Positions 1 through 12,900 of a stretch of DNA of 64,000 nt are shown here, one piece after another. Positions within the stretch are counted from its first letter, which is position 1, and each line of letters starts with the position of its first letter. The translations under genes and the position numbers were made by a program. The notes beneath the pieces are model-generated. The model ran no database searches. It was not told the origin of the DNA and was given only the letters and a program-made list of their open reading frames with translations. Where the stretch lies: the NCBI GenBank assembly GCA_018136815.1, contig CM030939.1, forward strand, positions 2,612,808 to 2,676,807, in the 5' to 3' direction. This DNA comes from Isochrysis galbana. Its lineage: Eukaryota; Haptophyta; Isochrysidales; Isochrysidaceae.

Positions 1-1182
1 GGCCAGCATCAAGTATCACACACTACTCCACGCCCGAACGGCAAGCGACCCCGTGGTGGTAATTGCAGAGACGATGAACGAGATGCGTCACCTCCAGCAT
101 CACCGGCGACACAAGGAACAAGAGGCGTCACCTCCATCACTCCATGTCAGCTGATCAAGCATGATGACATCGACGGGGCCATTGAAACAATTATCGCATC
201 GGCTCGCACAACATTGGAGCGAGCGCGCTCCACGCTTGCGGACGAATGTCGTTCCATCACGGAAGCCATCGGAGCGCTCGAGCAGCGCCAACATACAGCC
301 AATCGTCATGATCTTGTCCGCTTTGCGAGTCTTGCTCGGGACCTTCATATCCTCACCATTTCCGCGGAGAGAAGCCTTGCTTGGGCGACTGCAGCCGAAA
401 TCACAATAGCCCTACGGAGTCGAGGTCCCGAAATCCTCGAAGAATTCAAAGAAAGGTTTGCTCACTCGAGAGCGATTTCGTACCTCTCGACGACGTCGAG
501 CTTTGAGATCGCCACGAAGCAATTGGACTGTCGCTCTTTCGACTGTCGAAATCCTCTACAATGGACAGGAACATGGCGGACAACGCTGGGAAACTTGCAC
601 CGGTCGCTCCTGAAGATGACGATTGTAAGTGAAATTTACAGTGAACAACATACTGAGGAAATGGCATCGTGGTACAATGCGGATCATCTGGCTCGTTTGT
701 ATCTATGTAACTTTCCACAGTCGAGCATGGCGCGTATGCTCATGAAGATCAACTTCATCATCGTGGCCATCACATCAAACCTTTCCCTTCAAGGCACCGA
801 CGGCCAAGTCCTAGCGCGCGAGGAAACCGATGCCATCATCTTCTTCTGCCTTGTCAACTCCCACCTAGATGAATCTGAGGCCGGCCCACGCCGCAAGGAA
901 TTCTTCAAGTGGTTCCCAACACTCTGGACCGGGGCGTGTTCGTGGCCCGCTAGCACACGATTGCAATGGTATGATCAACACGTGCAATCGCGCATTCTTA
1001 CGCACGTCGAGAGGCATGTTCCACAAAAATATATTCGCGCCATCGCATGCCTTGCTTGGGACATCATTCGTTGCATGTATGCGAACGTCCGCCAATCCGT
1101 GGTACAGCACCGGCCACGCACTGACAAGGGCCGGAGTCACCTCATCCGCGTGCATACTGAGGCCGTGAACGTTGTCGTATGA
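1..1182 (+). CDS. Unrecognised protein, 5' end outside window
   Basis: Frame 1 is open from the first base to the TAG-free run ending with a stop at 1180-1182, about 393 codons, so the start lies left of the window. A textbook intron sits inside the open frame: GTAAGT donor at 625 and a TTTCCACAG acceptor ending at 720, 96 nt, a multiple of three. Removing it leaves the frame open, so the spliced form would be exons 1-624 and 721-1182. The predicted protein begins with a Ser/Pro/Thr/Arg-rich stretch, then a helical region with many Glu, Arg and Leu residues, then a mixed globular part with several Trp and Cys residues. I recognise no family. It could be a host gene or an open frame of a mobile element. 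Confidence 0.5.
   Translation, partial: GQHQVSHTTPRPNGKRPRGGNCRDDERDASPPASPATQGTRGVTSITPCQLIKHDDIDGAIETIIASARTTLERARSTLADECRSITEAIGALEQRQHTANRHDLVRFASLARDLHILTISAERSLAWATAAEITIALRSRGPEILEEFKERFAHSRAISYLSTTSSFEIATKQLDCRSFDCRNPLQWTGTWRTTLGNLHRSLLKMTIVSEIYSEQHTEEMASWYNADHLARLYLCNFPQSSMARMLMKINFIIVAITSNLSLQGTDGQVLAREETDAIIFFCLVNSHLDESEAGPRRKEFFKWFPTLWTGACSWPASTRLQWYDQHVQSRILTHVERHVPQKYIRAIACLAWDIIRCMYANVRQSVVQHRPRTDKGRSHLIRVHTEAVNVVV
625..720 (+). other. Probable in-frame intron in the left-edge gene
   Basis: The donor GTAAGT and the acceptor CTTTCCACAG are both strong. The length (96 nt) is divisible by three and the interval has no stop, so it could be retained without truncation. Confidence 0.6.
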
Positions 1183-1239
1183 GCGAACGGTGGCCTCGGA
1201 TGAAGAAAACTCCATCAAATGCGATGGCCGTTGGATGAG

Positions 1240-1954
1240 TCAAGAAGCCCTCCTGCTCTCCCCTTTCTTTCTTCCTCTCTTCATCCCTCCTCTTTATCTC
1301 TCCCCCCCCCCCCTCCCCCCTCGCCGCCGGTGTCCCCCGCCCCCAAGCTCGTAGAGTACGCCCCCGTCACATTCATCAACAACTGGACTTTTCTAGTAGT
1401 TCCATTGCTGCCGTCTCCTCTCTCTCTGCTCTAAGTCTTTCTTCTCGTCCACTACCGTCAGAGTTTTATTGTTATGTTAGTATAACCTTAACCCTAGTAC
1501 TTCCGTAGTCCACGTGGTGGACGATGAACATGTTATAGCACATATGGCTGTATTGGGAGCCCCTGGGAGGCTTAGCAGGGCCTCCGAAAGCGAAATGGGG
1601 CCCCTCCTAGGCCTAGGTAGATCTGCTCCCAATCATAAATTCGTCAATGGTGCTTGGTTTTAGAAGCGCGGGAGAACGTTGCCACGAAAGGTTGGCGCGA
1701 GCCCGTTTCCCTCCTCTCCCCCCCCTCTCCCGCCCTTTTCCCCCACGGGTCCTCTCCGTGACCAAACAAGACCCCTCCCATTTTCACCTCTTTACCTGTT
1801 TCATAATTTCTATGCACAGCCCCCCCCCTCCCCTCCCCCTCCCCCCCCCCTTCTCCCCTTCTCTCCCCCCCCCCCCCCCCACACACACACACACCACGAA
1901 ACTCGCCTTGCGAGGCGTGACGGCATTACCCCCCCCACACACACCCTCTGCCCA
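1240..1954. other. Pyrimidine-rich low-complexity spacer
   Basis: Long C and CT runs (1295-1345, 1715-1745, 1820-1890) followed by a CA microsatellite near 1881-1895 and another C run near 1930. Open frames here are proline-rich artefacts of base composition. I see no gene. Confidence 0.6.
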
Positions 1955-2251
1955 ATGCCCATGCCTGGCACTGCCAACAACACTACTTTGGGCACACAGA
2001 CCACTCCTCCTAGGCACCCTCCAGGGGCACCCCTGCCGGGGCCCAATCGCGACATTGCACCTTCTGAGGTGAAGATCGAGAAGGCGACGAAGGTGCGCGG
2101 CCAGATGGCCAGCAAGACCGTGACTGTGTACCAGCCCCCGAATCACCAGCCCATCCTCTTTGACCGCAACGTCGAGGTCCTCGATGGGCCTCGACATTCG
2201 CGGCGCCCAAGCAGCATAGCGAAGAAAGCCGGCAAGCGCAACATCACACAG
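1955..2251 (+). CDS. Possible short exon, unknown product
   Basis: An ATG at 1955 opens a frame of normal-looking composition (charged and hydrophobic residues mixed after a Pro/Thr-rich start) that runs to a donor-like CACACAG|GTAGCG at 2251/2252. No downstream exon could be tied to it and no family is recognised. It may equally be a remnant of a repeat, since the DNA from about 2600 onwards is a dispersed repeat. Confidence 0.25.
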
Positions 2252-2599
2252 GTAGCGTGGGCAGACGGCTACGACCCATCGATAAAAGGTGGCTGTGTGT
2301 TGTTGTTTGGGGCAACACCACGCCGTGATGCTGTCGCATGTGGTTTGCGTCGCTGTGCAGGGGTTTCTCCCCTTGTTTGTTTGTGAGTTTCCCAGACAGC
2401 CCCCTACTTTTATTTATGCACTATAATGACGCATAAGTGTGCCCATTGTGCTCAATGGCCCCCTGTTGGTATCTTTTCACTTGCGTGACGAAGTAGGGGG
2501 GGGGGGGACATCTTAAATATCTTGAAAACGGTCGACTATCGCTACTCTACTACTACCCTGCGCTGGGAGAAAACCGACAGCTCGCACATGCCACGCTTC

Positions 2600-2900
2600 T
2601 CACCCCATCCACAACTAATTTAATCATCAGTTGCCGTGGGGCGCGCCTCCTCTCTCCTTCGGGCCCCCCGCCGAAAGCGAAAGCGCTCCCCCAGTCCCAA
2701 TGGAGCAGTCGCTGGCGAAGCGACCGCGTCCACCAGCAGAGGCCGAGCAGGTGAGCGCGACCCCGGTCCTGCCACACCACGGCCCGTGGCCCCGAGGTGT
2801 CGTTCCGTCAATTATGGGACATCACTCAAATGGAGCCATCAAATGTGCCATAGTCATTTATAAATAAACCTTTTAATAGTCTCACCGCGCACGCAGCCGT
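2600..2900. repeat. Dispersed repeat copy (hairpin-head family)
   Basis: Starts with a degenerate form of the AACTAAGT..ACTTAGTT hairpin, continues with CTCTCTCCTTCGGGCC and GAGGCCGAGCAGGTG, and ends with GTTCCGTCAATTATGGGACA. The first half matches 27470-27665, a shorter part matches 39810-39870, and the last part matches 45538-45620. The stretch from about 2868 is the reverse complement of the GCGG/AAGTTT retroposon tail. Confidence 0.65.
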
Positions 2901-3994
2901 GGAGAGAGTTGGACTGCGGAGGTCGCTCTCATATGGCAGTGCGCCGTCGAATGGAGCTTTGTTTGGAAGGAGAAGGGAGTGGTCGATGCTGCATATGCAC
3001 AAGCACTTCGTACATACTCCAAACTCCACCCCCCGAAACGGCACATCATAGATTCTTGTCACATTCGGAATCGGCATGGAAGGAGACCTGACACTGGACG
3101 GCATCATGTCGACCCATAAAAATTTGTTAAAAATTTAAATTTAACTTAACTGGTCCTCTTAGAGAGAGGCAATAACTGCCACTCTCCAAAAGCAGCAGTT
3201 ACTGGCAGTCCCTAGACTTGAGGCTTGAGGGCGGTGTCGTAGCAGTGACAGGGAGACCTAGCTAGACCTTGTAGGCGAGTATCCTAGAATCTTCAGATCT
3301 GATTTTTTAAGGGCGCGGGACAACGTACAACGTCAGTGAAGGGTGGGGCAGCACTGGTGTGCAAGTGCAAGGATGGCAAAGAGCGAAGAGCAGGCGAAAC
3401 TCTGAACTAGTATTGTTAGAATATGTGATCTTTATGATCCATCATGTTACAAAATTCAAAGAACTACCGTGCTTTCAACCGCTAACTCTAACTAGTGTCA
3501 TAATATTAGTAATATAGAGAAGCTTTTCTACGGAACACGACCTTGCGGGGCTGGGGGCCTATGTCAGGGTGGTGAGCGCTTAGCTCTTGCCATTAGTCAA
3601 GGCATGCGGATGACCGACGGGGGGAGTTGGAGCCCGTGGGGGAGAGCACGAGGCGACCCCCATGTGGAACTAAGTATTAGCTTACTTGTTCTAACCGTTC
3701 TATCCTAGATCCTATTCCTATTGCGCAAGCGCAAGATTGCACATGGAACTGAGTCGCCATGCAATAGTGACAGCCGATTCCGAGCAACGCAAAGCATAGG
3801 AGCGCCTGTGTTGTCGCGCCTCGGAGGCAATGCCGACGCCACCACAAGAGGGTTGTTGGTACACTCTTTCGATGACGGCCCGTACGCCGATCGAAGGATA
3901 CCAGAATGTCGATGACGGGCCATACTCCAATCGAACGATACCAAAAAAACATCTGCGTTAGCTAACTCGTGCTCCACAAAAGACAGCCCCGATG
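2901..3994. other. Intergenic DNA with a short-retroposon tail
   Basis: I see no convincing gene. At 3285-3316 there is a CTAGAATCTTCAGAT motif followed by a T run; the same motif ends elements at 20508-20527 and 28375-28398 and occurs inverted at 26983-27003. The region 3960-3994 is the 3' flank of the giant minus-strand gene. Confidence 0.5.
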
Positions 3995-6900
3995 CTAGTC
4001 GAGATCGGCCGGCGAAGGACCCGTACAGGGCGGTGCACGTCTTGACGCTCCATCGGACTCCGGGTTTGAATCTACCGCTAGTTTAGCGTTTGTACACTCA
4101 AACGCCATGTTTTTTAACGGCGATTCAACCTCACCAAGGATGATGGAGGGCTGATGTTCAAGCTTTGGAGGTGCAGCACCCACCGGCGGTGTACCCTCGC
4201 TCATAGCACTGCTAGCCTCACTGATGGAGGGCCGGCGACTGGAATGTGCCGAGTCAGTTGGCAGCAAGAAGCGGGTGCTCGGAATGGTGCCAGGTGAAAG
4301 AGGTTCAGGTGTCGGGAGGACCGGCGTAAGCCGGGGTAATGGTGGCGGCAGCGACGGGAGGCAGATAGGTTTTCCGGGTGCGACCGAAGGTGGTGGGAAC
4401 TCCGCTTCGTTGGGCCGAGGCGAGCATGCACCCAATGTTGGAGCAAGCTCTTGTTGGACGTGAAACCGGAGGGCATTTGAATCGTTCGAACTAGGAAAGG
4501 CAAACGTGGTCTGTGAAGGTGAAGGCGTGGACGGCTGAGAGCGCGCTCCGGCAGGTTTTGGCTCTAGATGTGGAGCAAGACATGTCGCAGTTGTGTACGA
4601 GTCGCCACCGCGCCCAGGCTCAAATGAAGCTGTTGTGTTCGGTATCGAGGGCAGTGAGCCGGCGTTGGGGCTAGAGATGGAGTCTGAAGCTAGGATCGCA
4701 TGATGAAGTTCTCCTAGGGACAGATGACGTCCTTCAGGGCCAATTAATTTCAGAGCAGCGGATTTGATCGCTTTGGGATTGCCTACGGACAAGGGAGGAG
4801 CAAAAGCGTGATTGAAGACCGGTGATCCATGAAGGACATGGATCAAAGCCTATTTCAAATCGATCAAGAAATGCGCTCCAATGTGTCTTCTGCCAACACC
4901 GGCGAAGGTCCTAGTGAAATGATGGTGATCCATGAGCGCAAACCATGCAAATGAATGCTTGTTAGTGGTGAGCATGGGAGGCTAACCTTTCAGGGCAATG
5001 ATTAGTGGGTGTGTCGCAAGCTTCCGCACAAAGTCGGCACCGTTGGTGGCCCCTGGAATCTCGTTGAGAAGTAGGGCACGGGGCGAGAGGCGACATAGTA
5101 GGCGCGCCGTATTCAACGGCACAAGGGGCGTTAGCTCGATCACCTTCTCAGCGGCACCATGCAGAGGCTGCGTGCAAAGGAAGGCGCAGTACGAATCACA
5201 TATTGGGAGAGGACGGGCTCTGTTTACCATTACGGTAAAGAGGTGGGCGTGTCACCCATTTGTGCAAGCCCATCCTCCTCCACTCCAAGCGCTCTATAAA
5301 TTCCTCACCTGGGCAACTGGCGCGATTGCCGTGAGAAGAGTGCGAACTCTGGGCGCCGAAACGAGTGCAGCTAGCAAAGCATGGAAAGAGGCGTCGCCGC
5401 GAACTTCCGTCGGCACGTTGTCAAGCGCTAGGAGACAATGAAGAGATAATAGTGGCCCAACTGCAGCTACGAGCGGGTCAGCGCCAAAGTCGGATTCTGC
5501 TCCACCAGCGGCACCCACCGAAGATGTCATGGAATTTCGTGAGGATGCATTACCCGACGCAGCGAGAGAGGCAGGGAGCGACAGCTGATCCGACGAGGTA
5601 TCTAATTCTAAATTGCCGCCGTTCAAACCAACGGATGTTGGAGCCGGCGAGGCGCTGCCACCGCTCGTGGCTGTCCAATGTGCGGAGTTGGTCGATGGTG
5701 GGCCGCGCTGGCGTTGCAACAATGGGGTGCGAGAAATAAAGAGATCTCTCAAGGTGATAGCATCGGTTGCCCGAGAGATGTCGATGTATAGGACCCCGTC
5801 CGAGAAGTAATGGCGTTGAGCCAAATAATCGAGAGCGGCAAGAGAAACGGCCGACTTGCCGATGCCTAAACGGTGTTGGGGCGCTGGCATAAGCCAATGG
5901 ATAACAATTGCGAGCGATTGCCGCCCTACTCGCAGCCCCAGCAGCGTGAGGAGGTGATCCCGGCGGAAGGTGTCAACAAGAATATGCACGAGGACAAGCG
6001 TATGCTGATGCCTGCTGCAATAATGATCGACATGAGGATACACAATAGACAGCAAATCATGGCATATCCTAGTAATCTTGAGCGTGGGATCGTACCTGGC
6101 GGTCCAACTACTGACACCAGTCTTCGATCGAGGATCGCAGAGACTACACGGTAGGTCTCAACATTTCTCCCAAGGAACGCCTCAGGCGCGGCAGGAAGTG
6201 GTGCTGCAAGCCGCCCAGGGGGTGCGGCGGGTGGCTCCCAACGATCCACGGGTCTCAGATTAGGCAGGACCACCTTGTCGTGAGGGGCGTCACGAGGCAG
6301 GAGAAGAAAGTTGGCTGCTTCACGCTCACCGGCAGGTACAGAGGGAGCAGTCACAACTGCCTGCAGAGAGCAAGGTGTGGGGGCAGATAGGTGCAGTTGA
6401 TGCATAGTGTAGCACAAGATGCTAATCTCATTTGTGCAAGCTGGCAAAAGAATGCGTACTGACGACTAGCGACTAGCGCCACCCGTCTTTCTGACCCCGG
6501 AGCAGGTTTCGCGCTAAGGAGCACGCCCTTGTCTCATACCAGTTGATCACACGGCTAACTACACCCCTCCCAAGTCGAAGGACGCAATTTTACGCAAGCC
6601 GCCCACCTGTTTCGCGATGTCGTAGGCATCCCTAACGGTCTCACCCACCGCCAGTGCAAGGTAGAAAGCCCGAGTGAAGGAATGAGCCGCTGGGTCTGAC
6701 ACACGGACATTGCGCCTGACAGCAATCACATGAGGTACACCGACTTCAACAAAAGCCTGAAAGACGTAGGGAAAATTTTACCGCATGAGAAGGATCGTGG
6801 AGAGTCGCCTGCGTACGCGAGCAGTCCTTTCATCACTTGCATTGCGGCTGAGTTACCTGGGCCGCTGCCTCGGAGAAGCAGGCAGATACGAAGACAAAAC

Positions 6901-9900
6901 GCAGCGAGGCAATGCCCCCGGCTTTTAGTAGACGTCGGAGCTTATCAACCTGCAAGAGCGGGGGCCAAGTTACAACGATGGTTGCCACGGATCACGTCCA
7001 ATACAGCCTGCGGGAACTGATTCAGAATCATGCACGCAGTCAGGGGTGGTCCGCGGACCTGCACGAAGTGCGCGCCACCCCGGCCATCCTCCATCGAAAG
7101 ATAATTCGGGTCTCCATGTCCGGAGTAGTGGAGGCCAACACACGTGCCGAGTGTGACGAGCGTTCGCAAGCGATCGGTGGTGGCATGCTCAAAGCGCAGA
7201 CGGATGGCACGGCGTGCTTCAGCGAACGAATCGCAGATTAGCTCTCGCTCCCGGGCGATGTCGAGCGTCTCCATGGGTAACACCTGTTCAATCGGATAGT
7301 TGGAGAATGGCGTTATGATCATAGACCAGCATACATGCAACACCCAGTGGGCGTGGGTTGCCGTGCGTTCTGTCTCACCTTGCCAGATGCATCCGTGCAC
7401 GCGAGTGGATTCGAGAAGATCACACCGATCATCGGCGGAGTGCCGGCCCACCCGTTACCACCATAGCTGGACTGAGAGCGTGTGCGACGGTGGAACGAAA
7501 GTACACTCCGAAGTCCACCGGACTGACTTACGCCCGCTCCCAACCCACCCTGGGGCACGCCTCCAGGCCCGCTAGAAGCGTTGACAACCCCTGAGGCGCC
7601 ACCACCAAAACCTCCATCTGCAATACCGCCTCTCAGGTGAGCTAGACCTTCAGGGACAGCTGCTCCGGCATGCGCATGGTCGAGATAGCGTTGATGGGCC
7701 TCGCGATTGCGTGCGAGTTTGGTCAGGAGTTGTGAATTCTCTTTCGCCTCGAAGAGGCCGGGATCGATCCACAGATCCGTTATCCGAGGATTTGTCAAGA
7801 CGGAGATGAGAAGATCCTTGGCGCGAGACCGAGCGGCAGATGTGGTTGGGAAGGAAGCAAAGAGGGATGGAAGAGAATTGAATGCAGCAAGAGTCTTTTT
7901 GCCCCATGGGGAGGTCCGCGCTGCCTGAGCAACAGCCTTTGCTGCATTGGCAGGGTTAGGAGAAAGATCGTTGCGTCGCAGATCTAGAGCGGCTAGTGTC
8001 GGGAGTGAGCCAAGAAGGACACAAAGATGTTCGATGGTGCACGCAGTGAGCTGATTGGAAGTGAGGTCCAGCGATTCAAGCACGCATGATCCTGAACGAG
8101 GGGAGATGGAGTGTGCCACGCGAGAGCATGAATCCCACAAGGCTTCTCGTAGGCATGACCGTGCCGCTAGAGAGCGATGGTAAGCCAACAACGTGGTGCT
8201 ACCAAGGCGGATCCACACGTGGCCGTAGGGATGTGGGTACGAAATGCCTAGCGCAGATACTACTAGTAGGAGTCGCTTAGGCACGTAGGAAGGGCCCGCC
8301 AATCACCTGCTCGTCCTCCCGCACACAGGGCCTCGAACAATTGCTTGGCCCCTGCATCCCCTAACTTGTTTCGTCGGAGAGAGAGATGGCGAAGCGCACA
8401 TCCTGGTGGTGCCCCACCCCCTTGCGGTACGAAAAGAGTGCACAAAGGAGCTATATCCGAAGGTCGGAGATTTGACTGTGAAAGGGAAAGGGTGCGAAGA
8501 GACGTAGCAGAGTGCAAGGCTGCCGTCATCAAGCGAATCGCCTTCGGAGCCAAGGCCCCCGCTTCGACATGTAGAGCTAGAACACTGGGTGGCAAGCTCA
8601 CGGGAAGGAACGCAAGAGCGTCATCAGATGTCTCATTTGGAGTTGCCGACACCCTTTCGGGCGTACGGGGGGGGAGAAGATCGTGCGCGCTCTCAGCAGC
8701 AGAGGTATTGCCCCCTCCCGTCGCGTGGCACAAGCCGCCTGAAGTTATTGCCGATGCTAGCGACGCGGGTGATGCTTGCCCTCCACCCCACAGCACTCCG
8801 GAGGGAGAATACGCGTCGGCCAATCTCGAGGCGGCAGAAGCCACGGACGAGGAGACAGAGGCGCCGACTGACGATGCCCTAGTAGAAGCAACCGATGCTG
8901 GAGCCGCGAGCATTCGAGGCGTAGGTGTGCAAAGACGAGAAGATGGCCATGTAGAAAGATGGCCAGATGAGCCACCTCTAATACCAGAGGTGACCGTGGC
9001 CAAAGTCTTCTCCGCGGGAGGTCTCGCGAAAATGAGGGTGGTGATTGACGTGTGAGAGGCAAGGAGCGAACCGAGCGAGGCAGCAAAATCAGCACCGAAA
9101 GCGCAGCCATCAAATCGGATAGCGCACAGCTGTGGATGATCTTCGGTTAGACGAGCGAGCACCTGGAAAGATTGGGGTTCGGATGAGGGGCCGGCCTTTC
9201 GGTGTTAGGAGGCAGGTAGCAGAAGCGGCTATGACATCCCTTGACGGCAAATTGTGTAGAGCGGGTGGTAAAGAGGTGAGTAGCCAACGCGGCAACCAAT
9301 GAACGACAATCGAAGAACGTGCGGCAAACTCAAGGTTGGGTAGTATGGGGTGAGGGGAAGAGTGGACTCGCTGAGGCGGGAGGACGTAACCTCGAGAGCG
9401 TGCGTACCTGCTCCCAAGAAAATGTTAACAGCTTGCGCGTTTCAATGTGCATTGTCATTCGTGGCGGCGGTGGAGAACAGATTACGACTTCCTCGTCTCC
9501 CGCCAAGTCCGTACTACCGGCCGGGACCGTGAAACCGCGGGTGCCAAGCGCTAAAGCGGCGGCTGCAACGCCCCCGGCTGAGAAGAAATGATTATTGGGA
9601 GGCTTGTTTGCGGCTGATGACTGTCTAGCTAGCGCGGCGAGCGCAGCCTCTGTCGGGGGCGAAGGGCGGGGCCCATAGCCAACACGTTCAGCTGACAGGC
9701 TCTCTACCGGCCGTACATGGACTAAGAGCGCTTCGTTAGCCTTCCACCAGTCCACGAGATGTCCAGGTTCACGCGACATAAGCCTGAGAACGGCATGTGT
9801 CTCGCGCGGGAACCCATAAGCTGCGAGTGCACGAAGCGCGGCAGCCTCGAGCGAGTCCTCGTTGCATTCGAGAAGCCGAGCCAAGGGTACGGCAATCAAC

Positions 9901-12900
9901 GCTACGACCTTTGAACGCGCTCGGCCCGCGGCAGCCGATGCATTGGCAGCCACGTGAAGGCGAGCTAACAAAGGTGAAGCCCTACTCTGAATGTCACTTG
10001 CAACCTCTGACGCAGAGGAAGTCACGACCGCAGGTATCTGTGTTGCGACCGTGCTTGCTTCCATTGTGATATTCGGTGGCTGATCTCGTTGGTCCGCCAC
10101 GGCTCTTTCTGTGACAGACTCGGCTGCCGCGGCATCGGCTGCCTGCGCTGCGGCAATCGCACACACAGAGGCTGTGGCATGTGCTACTTGCCAAGCCGCT
10201 TGGCACAAAGTAAGTGCACAAGCTTGCCAGTCGTCCTCCTCCTCGTGGGTAGGAGTATTCCTGGCACTACACATCTGTGTGGCGTCAGCACGGCTTGCCG
10301 ACGGCGCTGTAAGCATAGCGTCGTCAGAAGGTCGGGCAGGAACAGATGGATTCAGGTCGAGCGCATGGCGCTCCGGGGGAGTGACGACAACGGGAGCTAC
10401 CACGGATGAAACTGACACCGTGGTTGCGGAGGTGGCCGGTGGCGATGCTGTGGGAGCTGCAGCGTAGCCGGCAGCGGCGGCCGAATTCGCGAACAAGAAG
10501 AAGCCGGGTGCATCTTCGGGTGGCGGCGACCTTATGTGTTGCACGGGAGGCACGTCGGGTGTTGCAAGTTTTGTCTGACCAACACGCTCCTTGGGAGAAG
10601 CCGGGTGCGGCACCGGTGGAGGGGCTGCGGAAGCAATCGCTTCACCACTGGTCGGCGATGATGCTAGCGCTGGCAGCGGCGAGGGAGCCACCCGCGACGA
10701 CGTGCAAGGTGAGGCAAAGCCTGAGCCTATCCTGCTGCCGCCGGTATTTGTCATTGCCGTGTTCAGGCCGGAGGATAAAATGGGCGGGAACCTCAGCGAA
10801 CGATCACACTGGCGTGTAGGTGTAGCCTCCAGCATTGCCCCGATCGCCCCGGCCAGCGAAATAAGTAGCTTTGTGGACTCATCGTCGACATATTGCTTAA
10901 GACCATCAACATCCCGCGGAGGCACGGCAAGCGGAGAGGTAGCGCGTGGCGATCCAGATGGCGGTTTGGGCGGCTGCACTGGTGTAAGTTTGGAATCGGT
11001 GGCAAGGGCACTCGTGTCATGGACGCAGCTGGAGGTAGGAAGACTAGCATCGCTACCGCCCTGACGCGGTGGCATCCCGTGTGTTGCATCGTCGCTGGGA
11101 GGTAGGGGTTGAGAGCCCATGGCCATCGCTAGCAATTGTGCCGCAGAGGGTTGAGAGTGTCTAGCGCTAGTCCGATCGGCAGTACCTCGCCTGATACTAG
11201 AAGGAGAACTCGTGCGCGACTGACTTCCTGAGCGCGAGCCCCCCTTTCTTTGGGTGTCGAGCCTCGAGTCGAGGTCAAGCGATGCGCGCGCGGTTCGCTC
11301 ACGCTCAATCGGTGAGGCCTCGGCCGTTGCGGTCTGCATGCATAGAAGTGAGAGATCGCAAAGCAATCTTGCTGCAGGTGTGTGCGCCACGCGCAGGCTA
11401 GCAGAGCCGCGACCAACGGCGAGCACCCACGCGCTCAACTGCCCAGGTTCCCTGAGGGCCGAGGCTAGCATTGTGGGGCCGCTAGGATGATCGCATGCGG
11501 CACAGAGAGACCACAGAGCAGCGGAGGCATGACGAGGTCTTTCTCGAAGGCGCGCCGCCAAAGGCACCAAGGCCCCGATTACATTAGGGATACAAAAATG
11601 CCGGCCATTCCCACCCCCATTAGTTCGGGCAAGGAGACGTAACGCTTCAGCTGCATGTGCAGATGCATCATCACCGTCGCAAAAGCGCAGCCCGGCACAG
11701 AGAGGCGCTAGAGCCCCCACCGCACCAGCGTCGAGCAATGCGGAAATGCCTTGTGGCGCCGTCGCGACAGCAATGTGGCAGCAAGCTTGTGCAGCAGCGG
11801 CGGCGGCTAATGCGTGCGGAGAGCCCAACAACAATGTAGCAGCAGGAGCCAAAGCTGCAGCGAGCGATGCGTGTGGGAGCTGCGCGCGGCACAAAAGGGA
11901 AAGAAGTCGAGCGGATGCATGTTGGAGCTCCACATCAGACCGGGAAGCAATTCGTTCGAAGGGAATCTGATCGAATGCGTCCAAGAGAGGCTGTAGATGT
12001 GATGGCGGCAAGCCGCCTCTCGTACTCTCTGAAGCAGCGAGGCTATCTTGATACGTCTTCCTTGGCGAGCAAGCCTCGTCAAGTTCAGTCGGCGTCATCG
12101 ATGCTAACGGCAAAGTCGACAGTGTGTTCTCTTCGACCATGTCAGTGCCGAGCGTTGTCCTCGCGGACTGCACAATGCCATCAATACTTCCTCTGGATGA
12201 TGAAATTCGATGATCGAGCGAGTGGATGTGTGATCTCGTATGCGTACCGTCTTGACGGTCCCCAGGTGTGGGATGCCATTGCTCTCGGTTGCCCATATTC
12301 AAGGCGATACGACACCCTCCCGTTGGATCGGTGGAGGCTTGAGAAGTCTTCCTTTCCGCCGGAGTGTCCGCTAGGTGCACAAGCGTGTGGATGGCAAGCT
12401 TCTGAGGAGTATTGGGTAGAGAGGGCACATGAGAAAAATATGAACGAGGTTGCGAGAGTGAGGAAGACTGTCAGTCGGACTAGAGTCAACATAGAGCATC
12501 TAAAGGGTGAGGCTCAAATGCGCACTTGAGTGGCCTCGTCTTCTAACCCTGAGGCGACGGCGAGACCCCTCAATAAATCCGTTTCTGCAAGCAAATGTGG
12601 CGCGAGTTCATCTCTTCGAGCGAGATGAGAGAGTGTTGCTAACGACGCGCGGACTGTGCTTGGGCAAGGGGAGCCCATGAGCTCAACAAGCCGCAGCAGA
12701 GGCGTAACAACGCGGCAGCGACGCGCTCCTTGCGATGAGTTGGTTTGGCCTGAAGTAAGCTTGCTTGAAGCCAAGATTCGCTCATCGAGGGACACGGTAT
12801 GCGCGGACGCCAACTTGCCTCGGCTGGGCATGTTGACTGTACTGTGGATTGCAGTCGATGCGACTGATGAGACATCCGGGGTAAGCACCATGTAAATGAG

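Noticed and set aside
3677-3977. Overlapping minus-strand frames next to the giant gene's end
   Set aside because: They contain an internally repeated GATGACGGCCCGTACGCCGA / GATGACGGGCCATACTCC phrase and three overlapping frames of equal quality, so none stands out as coding.
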